A stretch of DNA of 64,000 nucleotides, taken from the NCBI GenBank assembly GCA_003150235.1, contig QAMW01000048.1:11717-75716 (forward strand). Direction: 5' to 3'. The translations under genes and the position numbers were made by a program. The notes beneath the pieces are model-generated. The model was not told the origin of the DNA, made no database searches, and saw only the letters and a program-made list of their open reading frames with translations. Below, one piece after another: positions 1 through 9,541 of this stretch (position 1 is the stretch's first letter; every line of letters starts with the position of its first letter). This DNA comes from Bacteroidales bacterium. GTDB lineage: Bacteria > Bacteroidota > Bacteroidia > Bacteroidales > Muribaculaceae.

Positions 1-1973
1 GGAAGGTAGTCGTAATTGGCAATACCGTCCTGCTGACCGGTCACACCATAGCTTGCACGGAGTTTAAGATTGTTCATTATATGGGAAATGCCCTTGAAGA
101 AACTTTCTCCCGAAGTGTGCCATGCGATTGCTACCGAAGGGAATGTACCCCATCGGTTTTCTTTGCTGAAACGGCTCGAGCCGTCGCGACGGAATGTTAC
201 AGTGAGCAAGTAGCGGCTGTCATAACCGTAATTGAGACGACCGTAGTAGGAAACGAGTGTGTGGCGCTCGTCATAGGGCTGACTGCTGTTTGTGATATCG
301 CCCGCTTCGTTGAATGTATCGTAGGCGGGATAATCGTTACGCCAATACTGATAATCGTAACCGGCGGTTACGTCGACCGACGATTTGATTGCATCAAAAG
401 TCTTGTTGTAGTTGGCGTAGGCCGTGAGCAAGCGGTTAGTGTTCTTTTGCGGACCCTGAGTGTAGGAATATCCACCCGAGGTGTAGTTGTCAAAACTGTT
501 TTGAGGCATCCACACAGTACGCTTTCCGTGTGAGAGGTCTAAACCGCCGGTGACATGGAAACGAAGTTCGGGAAGCGGATGAAGACGGTAGTCAATGTCG
601 ACGTTACCGACGAATCGCCATACCTTAGAGTTGTTGTGATATTGTTCAAGCATTGCCACAGGGTTGGCAATTGCGCCTTGAGCAGGGTTGTAGACATTGT
701 CGACAACCTCATGGAAACCGCCGAAGAGAGGCTCGCCTCCTGAAGTAAGGACCTGGTTGCCATCGGCATCGAGGATTCCATAAACGGGTTGCGTCGGATC
801 GTAGGAACCTGCATTCCAGATAGCGCCGGAATTTGCAGTGCGGCTTTTGGCATAAGTGCCCTTTCCGCTGAGGTTTACGCGCAAGTGGTCGTCCAGGAAT
901 GTCGGGTTGAGGTTGATGTTGGCAGTGTAACGGTTATTGTTGTCAGTGCGAAGTATACCATCCTGATAAGTGGCACCGAGCGCCACGCGGAACGGAAGCC
1001 ACTTTGCTGCGCGACCCGATATGCTCAGCGAATTGTCCGTGCCGAAAGCGGTGCGGAAAATTTCATCATACCAGTCGGTATGGCTGTTGCCGAGAAGAGC
1101 AGCCTGGTCGGCGGTACCAAATCGTGATATCACATCACGGAACTCGTCCACCTCAAGATGCTCGGCAGTTTTTGTCTTCGTAGAGATTGAATTGGTTGTC
1201 TGGAAGGAGACTTTTATGCCGTCACCACTACCCTTCTTTGTCGTGATGATTATTACACCATTTGAAGCACGGGAACCGTAGATTGCGGTCGATGAGGCAT
1301 CCTTAAGGATAGACATGCTTTCGATGTCGTTAGGGTTGATAAGACTCAGGAAATTGCCTGCGCCTTCAACTCCGCCGCCAACCTCCAAAGGCACTCCGTC
1401 AAGCACAATCAGAGGGTCGTTGGAAGCGTTTAACGATGCGCCACCGCGTACACGGATAGTCGAGCCGCCATTGGGTGAACCGCCGGAGTTGGTGATTGTC
1501 ACACCGGCTATCTTACCGTTGATGAGCTCTTCGGGCGATGAAATGACACCTTTGTTAAAGTCTTTTTCGCTGATAGTCGAGACAGAACCGGTCATGTCAT
1601 TTTTCTTCTGAGTACCGTAGCCGATTACTACTACCTCATCAAGAACTTCATTGTTAGGCTTAAGGGTGACATCAATTACATTAGATGTAATGTGTACCGT
1701 AAGATTTTCATAACCTACATAAGAGAATGTAAGTTGTGTCGCCGCAGCAGGGACTTTCAAGGTGTAACGGCCGTCGAGGTCGGTAGCCGCGCCTATCGGT
1801 TCTCCTACAACTTTCACCGATGCGCCAATAAGCGGTTCACCGGACTCGTCCATGACAGTACCCGTCACTGTCCGTTGGTTCTGTGCATAAGCCGAAACGG
1901 GTATCAGGAGAATCGAGAGTATCACTCCCAGTAGCCAGCTCCTTGATTCGGCGTAGCCAATTGCTTTGTCCAT
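1..1973 (-). CDS. SusC/RagA-family TonB-dependent outer-membrane receptor, N-terminal part
   Basis: Reading the minus strand from the ATG at 1971-1973 gives an open frame that runs off the left edge, so the C-terminal part is missing. It starts with a hydrophobic signal peptide ending near AYAQ, then a carboxypeptidase-regulatory-like domain (GTVMDESGEPLIGA), a TonB-box-like stretch (DEVVVIGYGTQKK) and a plug domain with an RVRGGASL motif. These are the hallmarks of SusC-type receptors, which import glycans or peptides across the outer membrane together with a SusD lipoprotein. The SusD partner would lie outside the window to the left. The HTCS regulator just upstream suggests a polysaccharide utilization locus. 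Substrate cannot be told from this fragment. Confidence 0.93.
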   Translation of the reverse strand, partial: MDKAIGYAESRSWLLGVILSILLIPVSAYAQNQRTVTGTVMDESGEPLIGASVKVVGEPIGAATDLDGRYTLKVPAAATQLTFSYVGYENLTVHITSNVIDVTLKPNNEVLDEVVVIGYGTQKKNDMTGSVSTISEKDFNKGVISSPEELINGKIAGVTITNSGGSPNGGSTIRVRGGASLNASNDPLIVLDGVPLEVGGGVEGAGNFLSLINPNDIESMSILKDASSTAIYGSRASNGVIIITTKKGSGDGIKVSFQTTNSISTKTKTAEHLEVDEFRDVISRFGTADQAALLGNSHTDWYDEIFRTAFGTDNSLSISGRAAKWLPFRVALGATYQDGILRTDNNNRYTANINLNPTFLDDHLRVNLSGKGTYAKSRTANSGAIWNAGSYDPTQPVYGILDADGNQVLTSGGEPLFGGFHEVVDNVYNPAQGAIANPVAMLEQYHNNSKVWRFVGNVDIDYRLHPLPELRFHVTGGLDLSHGKRTVWMPQNSFDNYTSGGYSYTQGPQKNTNRLLTAYANYNKTFDAIKSSVDVTAGYDYQYWRNDYPAYDTFNEAGDITNSSQPYDERHTLVSYYGRLNYGYDSRYLLTVTFRRDGSSRFSKENRWGTFPSVAIAWHTSGESFFKGISHIMNNLKLRASYGVTGQQDGIANYDYL

Positions 1974-2081
1974 TAGAAATGTTTATTGTTGTGTTTATAT
2001 ATAAATTTAAGGAAGTCAAAAGGACCAGTCATTTCTAAAACTAAAAACAATCTTTCTTACTTTATCAATCTACCGTATATA

Positions 2082-2089
2082 CAAAGGTA
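2082..2089 (-). promoter_or_regulatory. Bacteroidetes -7 promoter box for the SusC gene
   Basis: The minus strand reads TACCTTTG here, matching the Bacteroidetes -7 consensus TAnnTTTG. Transcription would start near 2075 and give a leader of about 100 nt before the ATG at 1973. No clear -33 TTTG is seen, as expected if an activator such as the neighbouring HTCS is needed. Confidence 0.5.
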
Positions 2090-2184
2090 GAATATCGCTG
2101 TGACAGAGGGGCTTAAAAATCGGACAAATAAGGCAACAAAATGGACAAAGCGTGTCAGGATTTTGCATTTGTGCGCTATTTGTC

Positions 2185-5100
2185 TTATTTGTGACTCACA
2201 TTCTCATCCTCGCTGTGATATTGACTGGGGTTCACCCCATACTGATTCTGGAAACATTTGGCAAAATATGACGGAGTCTTGAAACCTACCATATAGCTGA
2301 TTTCAGAAACGGTGAAACGGTGCTGACTCAAAAGCACAGTTGCTTTCTGAAGTCTTACACTTCTGATATAGTCAAGCGGGGCGATGCCCATATATTTTTT
2401 AATGAGACGATAAAGCCGTTTATTGGGGATACCGCTCTTTTCACATAATAGATTTACATTCAAATCAGGGTCGGAGATATTATCCTCAATGACCTTTGCT
2501 ATCTTTGCCAGAGTCTTTTCATTTACTGATTCAGCCTCAATCGGTTTCGCTTCAGCTTCTGTAATTGTCTGAATCCTTACTTTCTCTTTTATCTCGCTTC
2601 GGCCTTTTAGCAGATGGTCTATACGGGCTAAAAGTACCGCGGGTTCAAAGGGCTTGGTCATAAACACGTCAATGCCGAGCTTGATACTCTCGTTTTCAGT
2701 CTTATTGTCAGATTTTGCCGTCAACATAATAATTGGAATCGACGAAAGACGCGGGTGCTTCTTTATGCGCCTGACCATTTCGAAGCCGCTCATTATCGGC
2801 ATCATTTCATCAACAATTATGAGGTCAGGGATTATAGAGGCAGCTATAGCAAGTCCGGAACGGCCGTTTTCTGCCGTAAAACAGGTATAACTGTCTCTTA
2901 TAATTTCAGAAATAAAGCCGGAAATCTGGGAATTATCCTCAACAATAAGGATTTTTGCATTGCCGGAATCCACATCCGTTTCCTTGTTGCTTGAGACAGG
3001 CAGCGTTTTCTCCGAGACTGGAAGTGTCACTACAAATGAGGTCCCCTGACCTTCCTTACTGTAAAGAGCGATGTTACCTTTCATCAATTCAAGATATTTC
3101 TTTATCAGATACAGCCCCAACCCGGTCCCTTCATGAAGCTTGGATATGGAGGGAGAACGGAACATCCTTTGAAAAACGAGCGGTTGGTCTATGTCGGCTA
3201 TGCCTACGCCGTCATCCGACACGGCAATCTCAATTTCTCCTCCACTGACACTTATACCCAATGATATGGTCGAGCCATCATCGGAGTACTTGCAAGCGTT
3301 AGAGAGAAGATTTGTAATTACCGACTCGAATTTCACGGCATCAGCCTCTATAAGCAGCTGAGGACACTCGGAGTGAAAAATGAATTTTTTCTGAGTGTTG
3401 TTTTCTTTGAAAATCTCAAAAACGCCCTTACAGAACTCCACGACATCAAAAGTGGACAATATAAGCAGGTTTTCATCATTATCCTCCAGATGTTGCAGTT
3501 CCAATGTGCGATGTATCATGTTGTTGAGACGCACGGCATTATCATAGACAGTCTCAAGATTGCGCTTGCTTTCAAGGTCTTTTGCTTTCTCCTTCATTAT
3601 GCTTATAGGGCCTAAGATCATTGACAGCGGAGTCTTGAGATCATGAGAAATCGTCGAGAGGAACGATAATTTTTTCTCGACATTTTCCAATGCTGTCTGG
3701 CGTTCTCGCTCTTGAAGGGCCCTGATGTTTCGTTTTCTAAAATACCAGATTATACCCAAAAGCGCTCCAAGCCCCAACAGGATATACAGGCAGATAGCCC
3801 ACCATGACAATGCCGGGGGAGGCATAACCTTAAGCGGAATAGATAGTGGCTCAATCGGCGAACCGACAGTTTTCACCAGTATCTTGTAATTACCCATTTT
3901 AAGGTCAGAAAGAGAAATAGTGTTGGCACCTTCCGGCATCACAATCCATCCGTCCAATGTATCGGCTTGCGATTCTGCAAGTTTGTACATGAAGCGTTGC
4001 GTAGATTCCGAAGAATAATCCAGTGTGCTGATAACCATGGTTATATTGCCGCCGTAAGGAATCGAAACGCCCTTTTTGCCACTTTCCAGATCAGACAGGT
4101 CAAGGAGCCCTTTCCCCTTGTCATGAAGCACAAGCCTTATAGCCTTGTAATCATCTACATTACCTATATTATGATAATCAACTTCAAGTATTTCATCAGT
4201 TCCGCCGAGTAAAACTTTACCGGTGACAGTATCTTCATAAACAGCCGTATAGGAGTTTTGCGGGATGGGCAATAGTTTCGCTTTTAAGGTCTCCCCGTCA
4301 ATGCTCCATACATTACTTATTGTAGAAACCCATATACCATTGCCGACTTTTCCAATTGCAAGGATTGCCTCATCGCTATTTGTATAGGGGAAGTTAACTA
4401 TCTCATTATTGCCTTTACAGTCAAAAACAATGGCACCTCCTTTATAAGCACACCATATTCGACCTTTTTCATCACGGCATAAATGGGTAGGATAATAACC
4501 TGTCAATCGATGTACGTCATATTTTTCCAGATTATCTTTAGAAGGAGAATACTTTGTTAAAACATTGTCCCTGAATAATAATATCCAAAGATTGCCATCA
4601 GTATCGGTAACCATGTCGTTAACGAGGTCATTCGCCATACCGAGACTTTCGCCATTTGATGATTTACTATCCGTGTTCAAAGAATAATTGGCGACAATAG
4701 TTCCTCCTCCGGTATCAAATTTCGACTTTTCTACCCGGTGTAAACCACCGAGAAAGCTGCCTATCCAGTAATTATCCTTGTCTTCTTCAAAGGTATATAC
4801 CCAATTGGAGCTGTGTTCTCCATTTTCATCGACTATATGAAATACATCAAATCCATTTGACTGTGGGTCAAACCTATTTAAACCACCGTCGGTCGAAAGC
4901 CATATATTGTGGTTGCTATCCTCGTCTATGGCTCTTATCCTGTTATGGGATAACGATTTCGAAAAGTCGGAGTGGCGATACCAACTTGGTGACGCTCCAT
5001 CTGATAATTTTATTGCCCCGTTGGTTCCTCCTAACCATAAGTTATCCCTGCTATCCCGGTATATCGCGTGAATCTCATTTCCTTCACCGGTATGGGCAAG

Positions 5101-6111
5101 CGTACTCAGTTTTATTGTCCTGATAGTATTTGAATTGGATGCTATTGAAAAGCCCCTCTCATGTCCTGTCCAGATATTATGGTCTCTGTCGGCAAGAATA
5201 CACCATATCTCGTTATCTGACAGACTAAGTTCTTGCCTTGAATCATGACGATAATGACGTAAGGTGTCTTTATGCCAATCAAATACGCCATTATCCGTAC
5301 CTATAAGAATATGGTCGTTATGTCCTTTTGCCATACTCTTGATATTGTTATTCTCTAATGCCGCTATTTTCTTCCAAGTATCATTTACAGGAGTATATTC
5401 ATATAAAGTCCCCTCACTGCCGATATAAATACTGCTGTTGTCCGGAGATTCCAAAAGGCAGTTCACAAATAGATTCTTTAGATTCGGATTATCAATCCCC
5501 GCTTTTACCTTGGTAAATTTATTGGTATTGGAATCCCATCTGGCAAGTCCGTTATATGTTCCCACATATAATATACCCCTACTATCGCGTATCATGGAAT
5601 AGACAGATTTATGCGGCAAGCCTGCGGAGAAATCCGTCACGCTCCCATTATTAAGATTTAAGTTAAATATTCCATAGAGACTTCCAATCCAAAGCTCGTT
5701 ATCGTATAAGAGCAGGCATCTGATTTCTTTAGGTAAGGGCGCGTTGCTAAAATTGACACCCCCCGTGTTATAATCATAAATCAGAAGACCATTGTTACCA
5801 CCAATATACATCAGCCCGTCTTTCTCAATGATAGAGTATATCTGGGTTCCGAACAATTCATTCTTTCCTACGGGATGAACAGTCACCCCATCATAGAAAT
5901 ACAATCCACTATTAGTGCCGACCCACATGATGCCATGACTATCACGCAACATACAGAAGACTGCCGTCTTCTTTCCGTCAACAGTCACATTCTTCCATGC
6001 AAGTTCAGGCTCCGGCAACTGCGGGACCGCCCCAACTTTCATAAAGACTCCACTCAACAGAGCCATTACAAAAAGACTTAGCCATGCGGGATTTTGTTTC
6101 ATTGGTTTCAT
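2185..6111 (-). CDS. Hybrid two-component system (HTCS) sensor/regulator
   Basis: One polypeptide of about 1308 aa combines sensor and transcription factor. Order: signal peptide, periplasmic two-propeller sensor with many Reg_prop-type repeats, a Y_Y_Y domain, a membrane segment near residues 760-785 (WWAICLYILLGLGALLG), HisKA with the phospho-acceptor in STISHDLKTPL (His about 823), HATPase (GTGLGLYLIKKY), a receiver with Asp about 1101 in IIVDEMMP, and a C-terminal AraC-type HTH (about 1205-1305). HTCS proteins bind glycan breakdown products in the periplasm and activate adjacent susCD loci, here the divergence-free neighbour at 1-1973. A longer start at 6141 is possible, but it would overlap the -7 promoter box at 6139-6146, so Met at 6111 (MKPMKQNPAW) is preferred. 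Confidence 0.95.
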   Translation of the reverse strand: MKPMKQNPAWLSLFVMALLSGVFMKVGAVPQLPEPELAWKNVTVDGKKTAVFCMLRDSHGIMWVGTNSGLYFYDGVTVHPVGKNELFGTQIYSIIEKDGLMYIGGNNGLLIYDYNTGGVNFSNAPLPKEIRCLLLYDNELWIGSLYGIFNLNLNNGSVTDFSAGLPHKSVYSMIRDSRGILYVGTYNGLARWDSNTNKFTKVKAGIDNPNLKNLFVNCLLESPDNSSIYIGSEGTLYEYTPVNDTWKKIAALENNNIKSMAKGHNDHILIGTDNGVFDWHKDTLRHYRHDSRQELSLSDNEIWCILADRDHNIWTGHERGFSIASNSNTIRTIKLSTLAHTGEGNEIHAIYRDSRDNLWLGGTNGAIKLSDGASPSWYRHSDFSKSLSHNRIRAIDEDSNHNIWLSTDGGLNRFDPQSNGFDVFHIVDENGEHSSNWVYTFEEDKDNYWIGSFLGGLHRVEKSKFDTGGGTIVANYSLNTDSKSSNGESLGMANDLVNDMVTDTDGNLWILLFRDNVLTKYSPSKDNLEKYDVHRLTGYYPTHLCRDEKGRIWCAYKGGAIVFDCKGNNEIVNFPYTNSDEAILAIGKVGNGIWVSTISNVWSIDGETLKAKLLPIPQNSYTAVYEDTVTGKVLLGGTDEILEVDYHNIGNVDDYKAIRLVLHDKGKGLLDLSDLESGKKGVSIPYGGNITMVISTLDYSSESTQRFMYKLAESQADTLDGWIVMPEGANTISLSDLKMGNYKILVKTVGSPIEPLSIPLKVMPPPALSWWAICLYILLGLGALLGIIWYFRKRNIRALQERERQTALENVEKKLSFLSTISHDLKTPLSMILGPISIMKEKAKDLESKRNLETVYDNAVRLNNMIHRTLELQHLEDNDENLLILSTFDVVEFCKGVFEIFKENNTQKKFIFHSECPQLLIEADAVKFESVITNLLSNACKYSDDGSTISLGISVSGGEIEIAVSDDGVGIADIDQPLVFQRMFRSPSISKLHEGTGLGLYLIKKYLELMKGNIALYSKEGQGTSFVVTLPVSEKTLPVSSNKETDVDSGNAKILIVEDNSQISGFISEIIRDSYTCFTAENGRSGLAIAASIIPDLIIVDEMMPIMSGFEMVRRIKKHPRLSSIPIIMLTAKSDNKTENESIKLGIDVFMTKPFEPAVLLARIDHLLKGRSEIKEKVRIQTITEAEAKPIEAESVNEKTLAKIAKVIEDNISDPDLNVNLLCEKSGIPNKRLYRLIKKYMGIAPLDYIRSVRLQKATVLLSQHRFTVSEISYMVGFKTPSYFAKCFQNQYGVNPSQYHSEDENVSHK

Positions 6112-6138
6112 GCTACTGATTATTCGGTAATTAATGTA

Positions 6139-6146
6139 CAAAATTA
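6139..6146 (-). promoter_or_regulatory. -7 promoter box for the HTCS gene
   Basis: The minus strand reads TAATTTTG, a match to TAnnTTTG. It would start transcription near 6132, about 20 nt before the chosen start codon at 6111. This position is the reason for rejecting the upstream ATG at 6141. Confidence 0.45.
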
Positions 6147-6898
6147 GCTATTTTTTAATGAGCTAAGCATATCATTTTTACTAATACTATACAACACTTC
6201 GGACAAACCATGCATTAAATAAGACAATGTACCTACATCCTATTCTGAGATTGCCGGAAAGGATATAGGATCAATGCTGTTCAATAGTTAAAGACTCAAT
6301 TTAATACGCGCCAAAACTACTTGAAATCTTCATCCCATTCTATAATCACATTAAGTCAGACTTGAAGAGGGCAATAGAATCGTGTAATGATAATTTCTCA
6401 TAGCCGACATAGAGAGCCGTCATGTAAAAGGAAAAGCATTAATACCTCTATATGATTATAACATATAGATGCCATGCGGCAATCTGACGTGAAATTCAGA
6501 AAATATAAACCGAATTTTGTTGTCCGAAATGCCAGACTATAATTTGAGATTCTAATAGATACACTGGAACTGGGAATCGGTGCCGGATTTCAATGGCGAG
6601 TTTTTGCTATGTCGGGATTATAGAATGGAGATTGCATTTATTGTTGCACTCAATTAGACTATACGTTTGCCGTATTAAATTTAAATCCGATATGACATCA
6701 CACTATCTTCTTACCGAGTTTTCGATTGGCGCATGGTTCGGCATCGGGCTAAAAATGTTGCCATATCGCAATACGAAAAGTTATTCTGGCAGACAAAAAC
6801 ATCCTTCGAAAAAATTTCGTCGATTCTTTCTTTTCGTGGCTAACTTTTGCAGTACACTTTCGCATTGAGTACACTTTTAGCACACCACGGAAATAAGA
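6147..6898. other. Gene-free AT-rich stretch left of the element boundary
   Basis: No convincing gene is seen in about 750 bp between the HTCS promoter and the left attachment repeat. A 91-codon open frame on the plus strand (6593-6868) lacks any recognisable family or good composition. A pair of similar blocks, AGTACACTTT, occurs near 6852 and 6869. The motif GCAGACAAAA also occurs at 6789-6798, the same decamer found in the repeats near both element ends. Confidence 0.4.
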
Positions 6899-6932
6899 AA
6901 CCCCTTGAAAATCAGTCGATTATCAAGGGGTT
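6899..6932 (-). terminator. Hairpin next to the left attachment site, probable displaced tRNA-Leu terminator
   Basis: AACCCCTTGA (6899-6908) pairs with TCAAGGGGTT (6923-6932). It lies immediately beyond the left 13-bp repeat, in the position where a terminator downstream of the tRNA 3' end would sit before integration. An unrelated hairpin now occupies that position next to the intact tRNA (57187-57208), as expected if the element brought its own. Confidence 0.5.
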
Positions 6933-6935
6933 GGA

Positions 6936-6948
6936 GTGCCCAGAACAG
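6936..6948. repeat. Left attachment-site core (13-bp direct repeat)
   Basis: GTGCCCAGAACAG, identical to 57222-57234. The bases after it (AGACACGAA here, GACTCGAAC in the tRNA) stay partly similar, suggesting the crossover falls within or just beside this block. Confidence 0.7.
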
Positions 6949-7097
6949 AGACACGAATATTACCCAATTTCTCCCAAAAGGTAGCACGGTGAAACCTTTC
7001 AAAATGTTTTCTTATTATATTGATAATCAGAATAGTAACAAGGTTTATCTACACCGCGCCGACTACCCTCTACAACACCTATTGAATACAATGAGAG

Positions 7098-7126
7098 CCG
7101 TTTTGCAGACATTTTGCAGACAAAAA
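7098..7126. repeat. 29-bp end repeat, left copy (probable recombinase arm site)
   Basis: Perfect 29-bp match to 57141-57169 in the same orientation. It contains two tandem copies of the 11-mer TTTTGCAGACA followed by a run of A. It lies 150 bp inside the left core and directly abuts the -33 element of the integrase promoter, so binding of the recombinase could both assemble the intasome and repress its own gene. Confidence 0.6.
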
Positions 7127-7158
7127 TTTGGTCGTTTCGAGTATTTGTATTAACTTTA
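7127..7158 (+). promoter_or_regulatory. Probable integrase promoter
   Basis: TTTG at 7127-7130 (-33) and TAACTTTA at 7151-7158 (-7, last base off consensus) are 20 bp apart, the expected Bacteroidetes spacing. The leader to the ATG at 7248 would be about 80 nt. Confidence 0.45.
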
Positions 7159-7247
7159 GCATCAGGAAGTAAAGTGTTAAAATGAGGGTTCCTCAATGAA
7201 ACCTTTATCGCTAGACTATCGTTAAACTCATAAAATCAAACTCCTCT

Positions 7248-8684
7248 ATGGCGACAATCAAACGATCTTTGTCAAAAAAGAGGGCACTCAACGGAAAGTC
7301 TGAAATCCTGCTGCGAGTGAATATTAACCACGGGCAGCAGGTGAGGCTTAAAAGTACCTTATTTATAAATCCGGAAAATTACGATGCGGATCAGAATAAA
7401 ATCAAAAAGGGAAAACCAGGTAGTGCAATCTTTATGGAGCTTCATCAGTTGAATAAAACTCTTGAAGCTCTGGAATCCCATATATGCGACATTTGCATCG
7501 AAGAGCCACATTCGTCTTTAACGACCGAGTATCTTCAGGGGCGCGTTAATACATTCCTCAAACCAACTCAAGCAGATGACGAAGAAGATTCCACAAAAGA
7601 AGAAGGCTCCGCGACTAAGAAACGGGCAGGTCGCCCGCGTAAGTCATCTACCGAACAACAGGCTCAAAAGGAGCCTACCTTCTTTGAGGCTCTGGAGCAC
7701 TTTATCGCTACAAGACCGGCATCGACGTGGCGTAAAAAGCGCTACGAGGTTCTCATGCGTGCTTTACAGCGTTTTGAGATGTATCGCAAAATCAGACGAA
7801 TAAAAACGTATAAGCTGACTCTTAGAGGGTTTAACGTGGATGACATCAATGATTTTGAGAAGTTCCTTCGCAGCGAGGAGGAGCTTTATGTGAAATATCC
7901 TAAAATCTATGAGAAGCATCCTTGTGATACAAGGAAGGTCAGAAAGAAAGCCAAACCGCTTCCCAAAGGGGACAACACAATCATCAATATGTTTGCTTGC
8001 CTTCGATATTTCTTCCGTGATTGTATCGAGCAGAAACTGATGGACGAACAGCCTTTCGCCAAGTACAAGGGCAATACCACAGAGAGATACGGAACACCAT
8101 ATTACATAACCCTTGAAGAGCGAGACATCATTGCGGCTCATGACTTCTCAGCCAATCCTTCGCTGGAAACGCAGCGCGATATCTTCATCTTCCATACATT
8201 GATAGGCTGTCGTGTATCAGACCTCTATCGCCTCACTCACAAGGATATTATCAATGGTGCAATCGAGTACATTGCCTCCAAGACATTGAAGGACAGAGCG
8301 TCCACCATTCGCGTGCCTCTCAATCAGAGAGGACTCGACCTTATCGAGAAGTATAAAGGCAAGGATCCTGAAGGTAGGCTGTTCCCGTTCATCAGTCAGC
8401 AGAAATATAATGTAGCAATCAAAAAGATTTTCACAGACTGTGGGATAACCCGGATGGTAACAATCTTGAATGCAGCTACAGGTCAGGAGGAAAAGCGACC
8501 GATAAACGAGTTGGCAAGCAGCCATCTTGCCAGACGTACATTTGTCGGTAACCTCTATAAGAAGGTTAAAGATCCCAATCTTGTTGGGGCATTAAGCGGG
8601 CATAAGGATGGCAGTCGTGCTTTCGCCCGTTACAGAGAGATTGATGATGACCTCAAGAAAGAACTGATTAGTATTTTGGACTAA
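7248..8684 (+). CDS. Tyrosine recombinase (integrase)
   Basis: A 478-aa site-specific recombinase that should catalyse integration and excision of the element at tRNA-Leu. The catalytic set is complete: Arg322 (IGCRVSDLYRL), Lys345, His426 and Arg429 (SHLARRTF), His452 (LSGHKDG) and nucleophile Tyr462 (FARYREID). The N-terminal arm-binding region is typical of Bacteroidales integrases. A charged, low-complexity linker (about residues 107-142) carries an AT-hook-like KKRAGRPRKS, which is unusual. The gene sits at the end away from the intact tRNA, reads inwards, and is followed by a strong hairpin shared with the convergent AbiE operon. Confidence 0.95.
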   Translation: MATIKRSLSKKRALNGKSEILLRVNINHGQQVRLKSTLFINPENYDADQNKIKKGKPGSAIFMELHQLNKTLEALESHICDICIEEPHSSLTTEYLQGRVNTFLKPTQADDEEDSTKEEGSATKKRAGRPRKSSTEQQAQKEPTFFEALEHFIATRPASTWRKKRYEVLMRALQRFEMYRKIRRIKTYKLTLRGFNVDDINDFEKFLRSEEELYVKYPKIYEKHPCDTRKVRKKAKPLPKGDNTIINMFACLRYFFRDCIEQKLMDEQPFAKYKGNTTERYGTPYYITLEERDIIAAHDFSANPSLETQRDIFIFHTLIGCRVSDLYRLTHKDIINGAIEYIASKTLKDRASTIRVPLNQRGLDLIEKYKGKDPEGRLFPFISQQKYNVAIKKIFTDCGITRMVTILNAATGQEEKRPINELASSHLARRTFVGNLYKKVKDPNLVGALSGHKDGSRAFARYREIDDDLKKELISILD

Positions 8685-8705
8685 TAAGACTATCTCAAAA
8701 CATCA

Positions 8706-8741
8706 ATTGCCCGGTCTCTGTAAATTCAGAGACCGGGCAAT
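8706..8741. terminator. Bidirectional terminator between integrase and abiEii
   Basis: ATTGCCCGGTCTCTG (8706-8720) and its perfect complement (8727-8741) form a 15-bp stem with a 6-nt loop. T-rich sequence follows on the plus strand. It separates two converging genes. Confidence 0.85.
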
Positions 8742-8743
8742 CA

Positions 8744-9541
8744 TTACTTTTTCAAAAGTTTATCTATCAATCTTTCCTTAACAATCCGGTATGCTTCATG
8801 CGGATCGAAAGTTATACCGGGACGGAGCAACAGTTGGGAGTCTGTCAAGAAGTCTGCATCCTGCATCTTCTCTTCCATATTGAGAATAAACTGTTTGTGC
8901 GTTGGAGGCTGCTGCACGACAAAACCGATATATCTTTTATAGCATCGTATAATATCATCGGTATTGACGTCCGTCTGTGTCAGGGCAAGATACAGGTCAA
9001 GAAGATCACGCCCTTTTTTGCGTTGGTATAATGCCCGCAACTTTGTCCCGAGCAATTCTGCAAAGTGATAAGTGGTTATATCGCAGGAACCGCTGAACCA
9101 TTGGTTTTCCATGGAAAATGGATATTTGACCAGCCCCATTTCAGTAAAATGTTCATAGCAGTTAATCTCGACTTTCAGCCGCAACTGTACGGGTGGCGTT
9201 CCTTCCGATTGTATGCGGCACAGCATAGTGTTATTGTAACGCTTCTGTTTTGTCACACGGTCTGGAATGAAGCTTAAAACTTCACCCAGCCTGAACATGA
9301 TTGGTTTTATCGGGCCTGCATTAATTTGTACAAGATCTATATCTTCGCTGTACCTTGCCTGGGGCTGGATGTGGAGCTTATGAAGGGCAGTGCCTCCGCG
9401 AAATGCCAGTTGTGACGCGAGGAACTCATCACTGAATATGGCTACAAGAGCACGCGATATGATGAGATCCTGTTCAATATAGGCTACATCTGTCCACGGT
9501 GCGTATTCACGCCATTGTTGTATTGCTGATTTGATTACCAT
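8744..9541 (-). CDS. abiEii: AbiEii-type nucleotidyltransferase toxin
   Basis: A 265-aa member of the AbiEii/MenT nucleotidyltransferase toxin family. The signature is FRGGTALHKL (Gly49-Gly50-Thr51) followed by RYSEDIDL with the metal-binding Asp67 and Asp69, and a later LLGTKLRALYQRKKGRDLLDL block. In this family the toxin transfers nucleotides to RNA targets such as tRNA and blocks growth, giving phage abortive infection and element stabilisation. Its start overlaps the last codons of the antitoxin gene by 7 bp, a standard arrangement that couples translation. Confidence 0.92.
   Translation of the reverse strand: MVIKSAIQQWREYAPWTDVAYIEQDLIISRALVAIFSDEFLASQLAFRGGTALHKLHIQPQARYSEDIDLVQINAGPIKPIMFRLGEVLSFIPDRVTKQKRYNNTMLCRIQSEGTPPVQLRLKVEINCYEHFTEMGLVKYPFSMENQWFSGSCDITTYHFAELLGTKLRALYQRKKGRDLLDLYLALTQTDVNTDDIIRCYKRYIGFVVQQPPTHKQFILNMEEKMQDADFLTDSQLLLRPGITFDPHEAYRIVKERLIDKLLKK

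Noticed and set aside
81..1611. Several plus-strand open frames opposite the SusC gene
   Set aside because: They lie antisense to a clear TonB-receptor frame and show no domain or promoter; the SusC frame explains the region.
6593..6868. 91-codon plus-strand ORF near the left end
   Set aside because: Low-complexity, no family features, no ribosome-site or promoter evidence; treated as non-coding.
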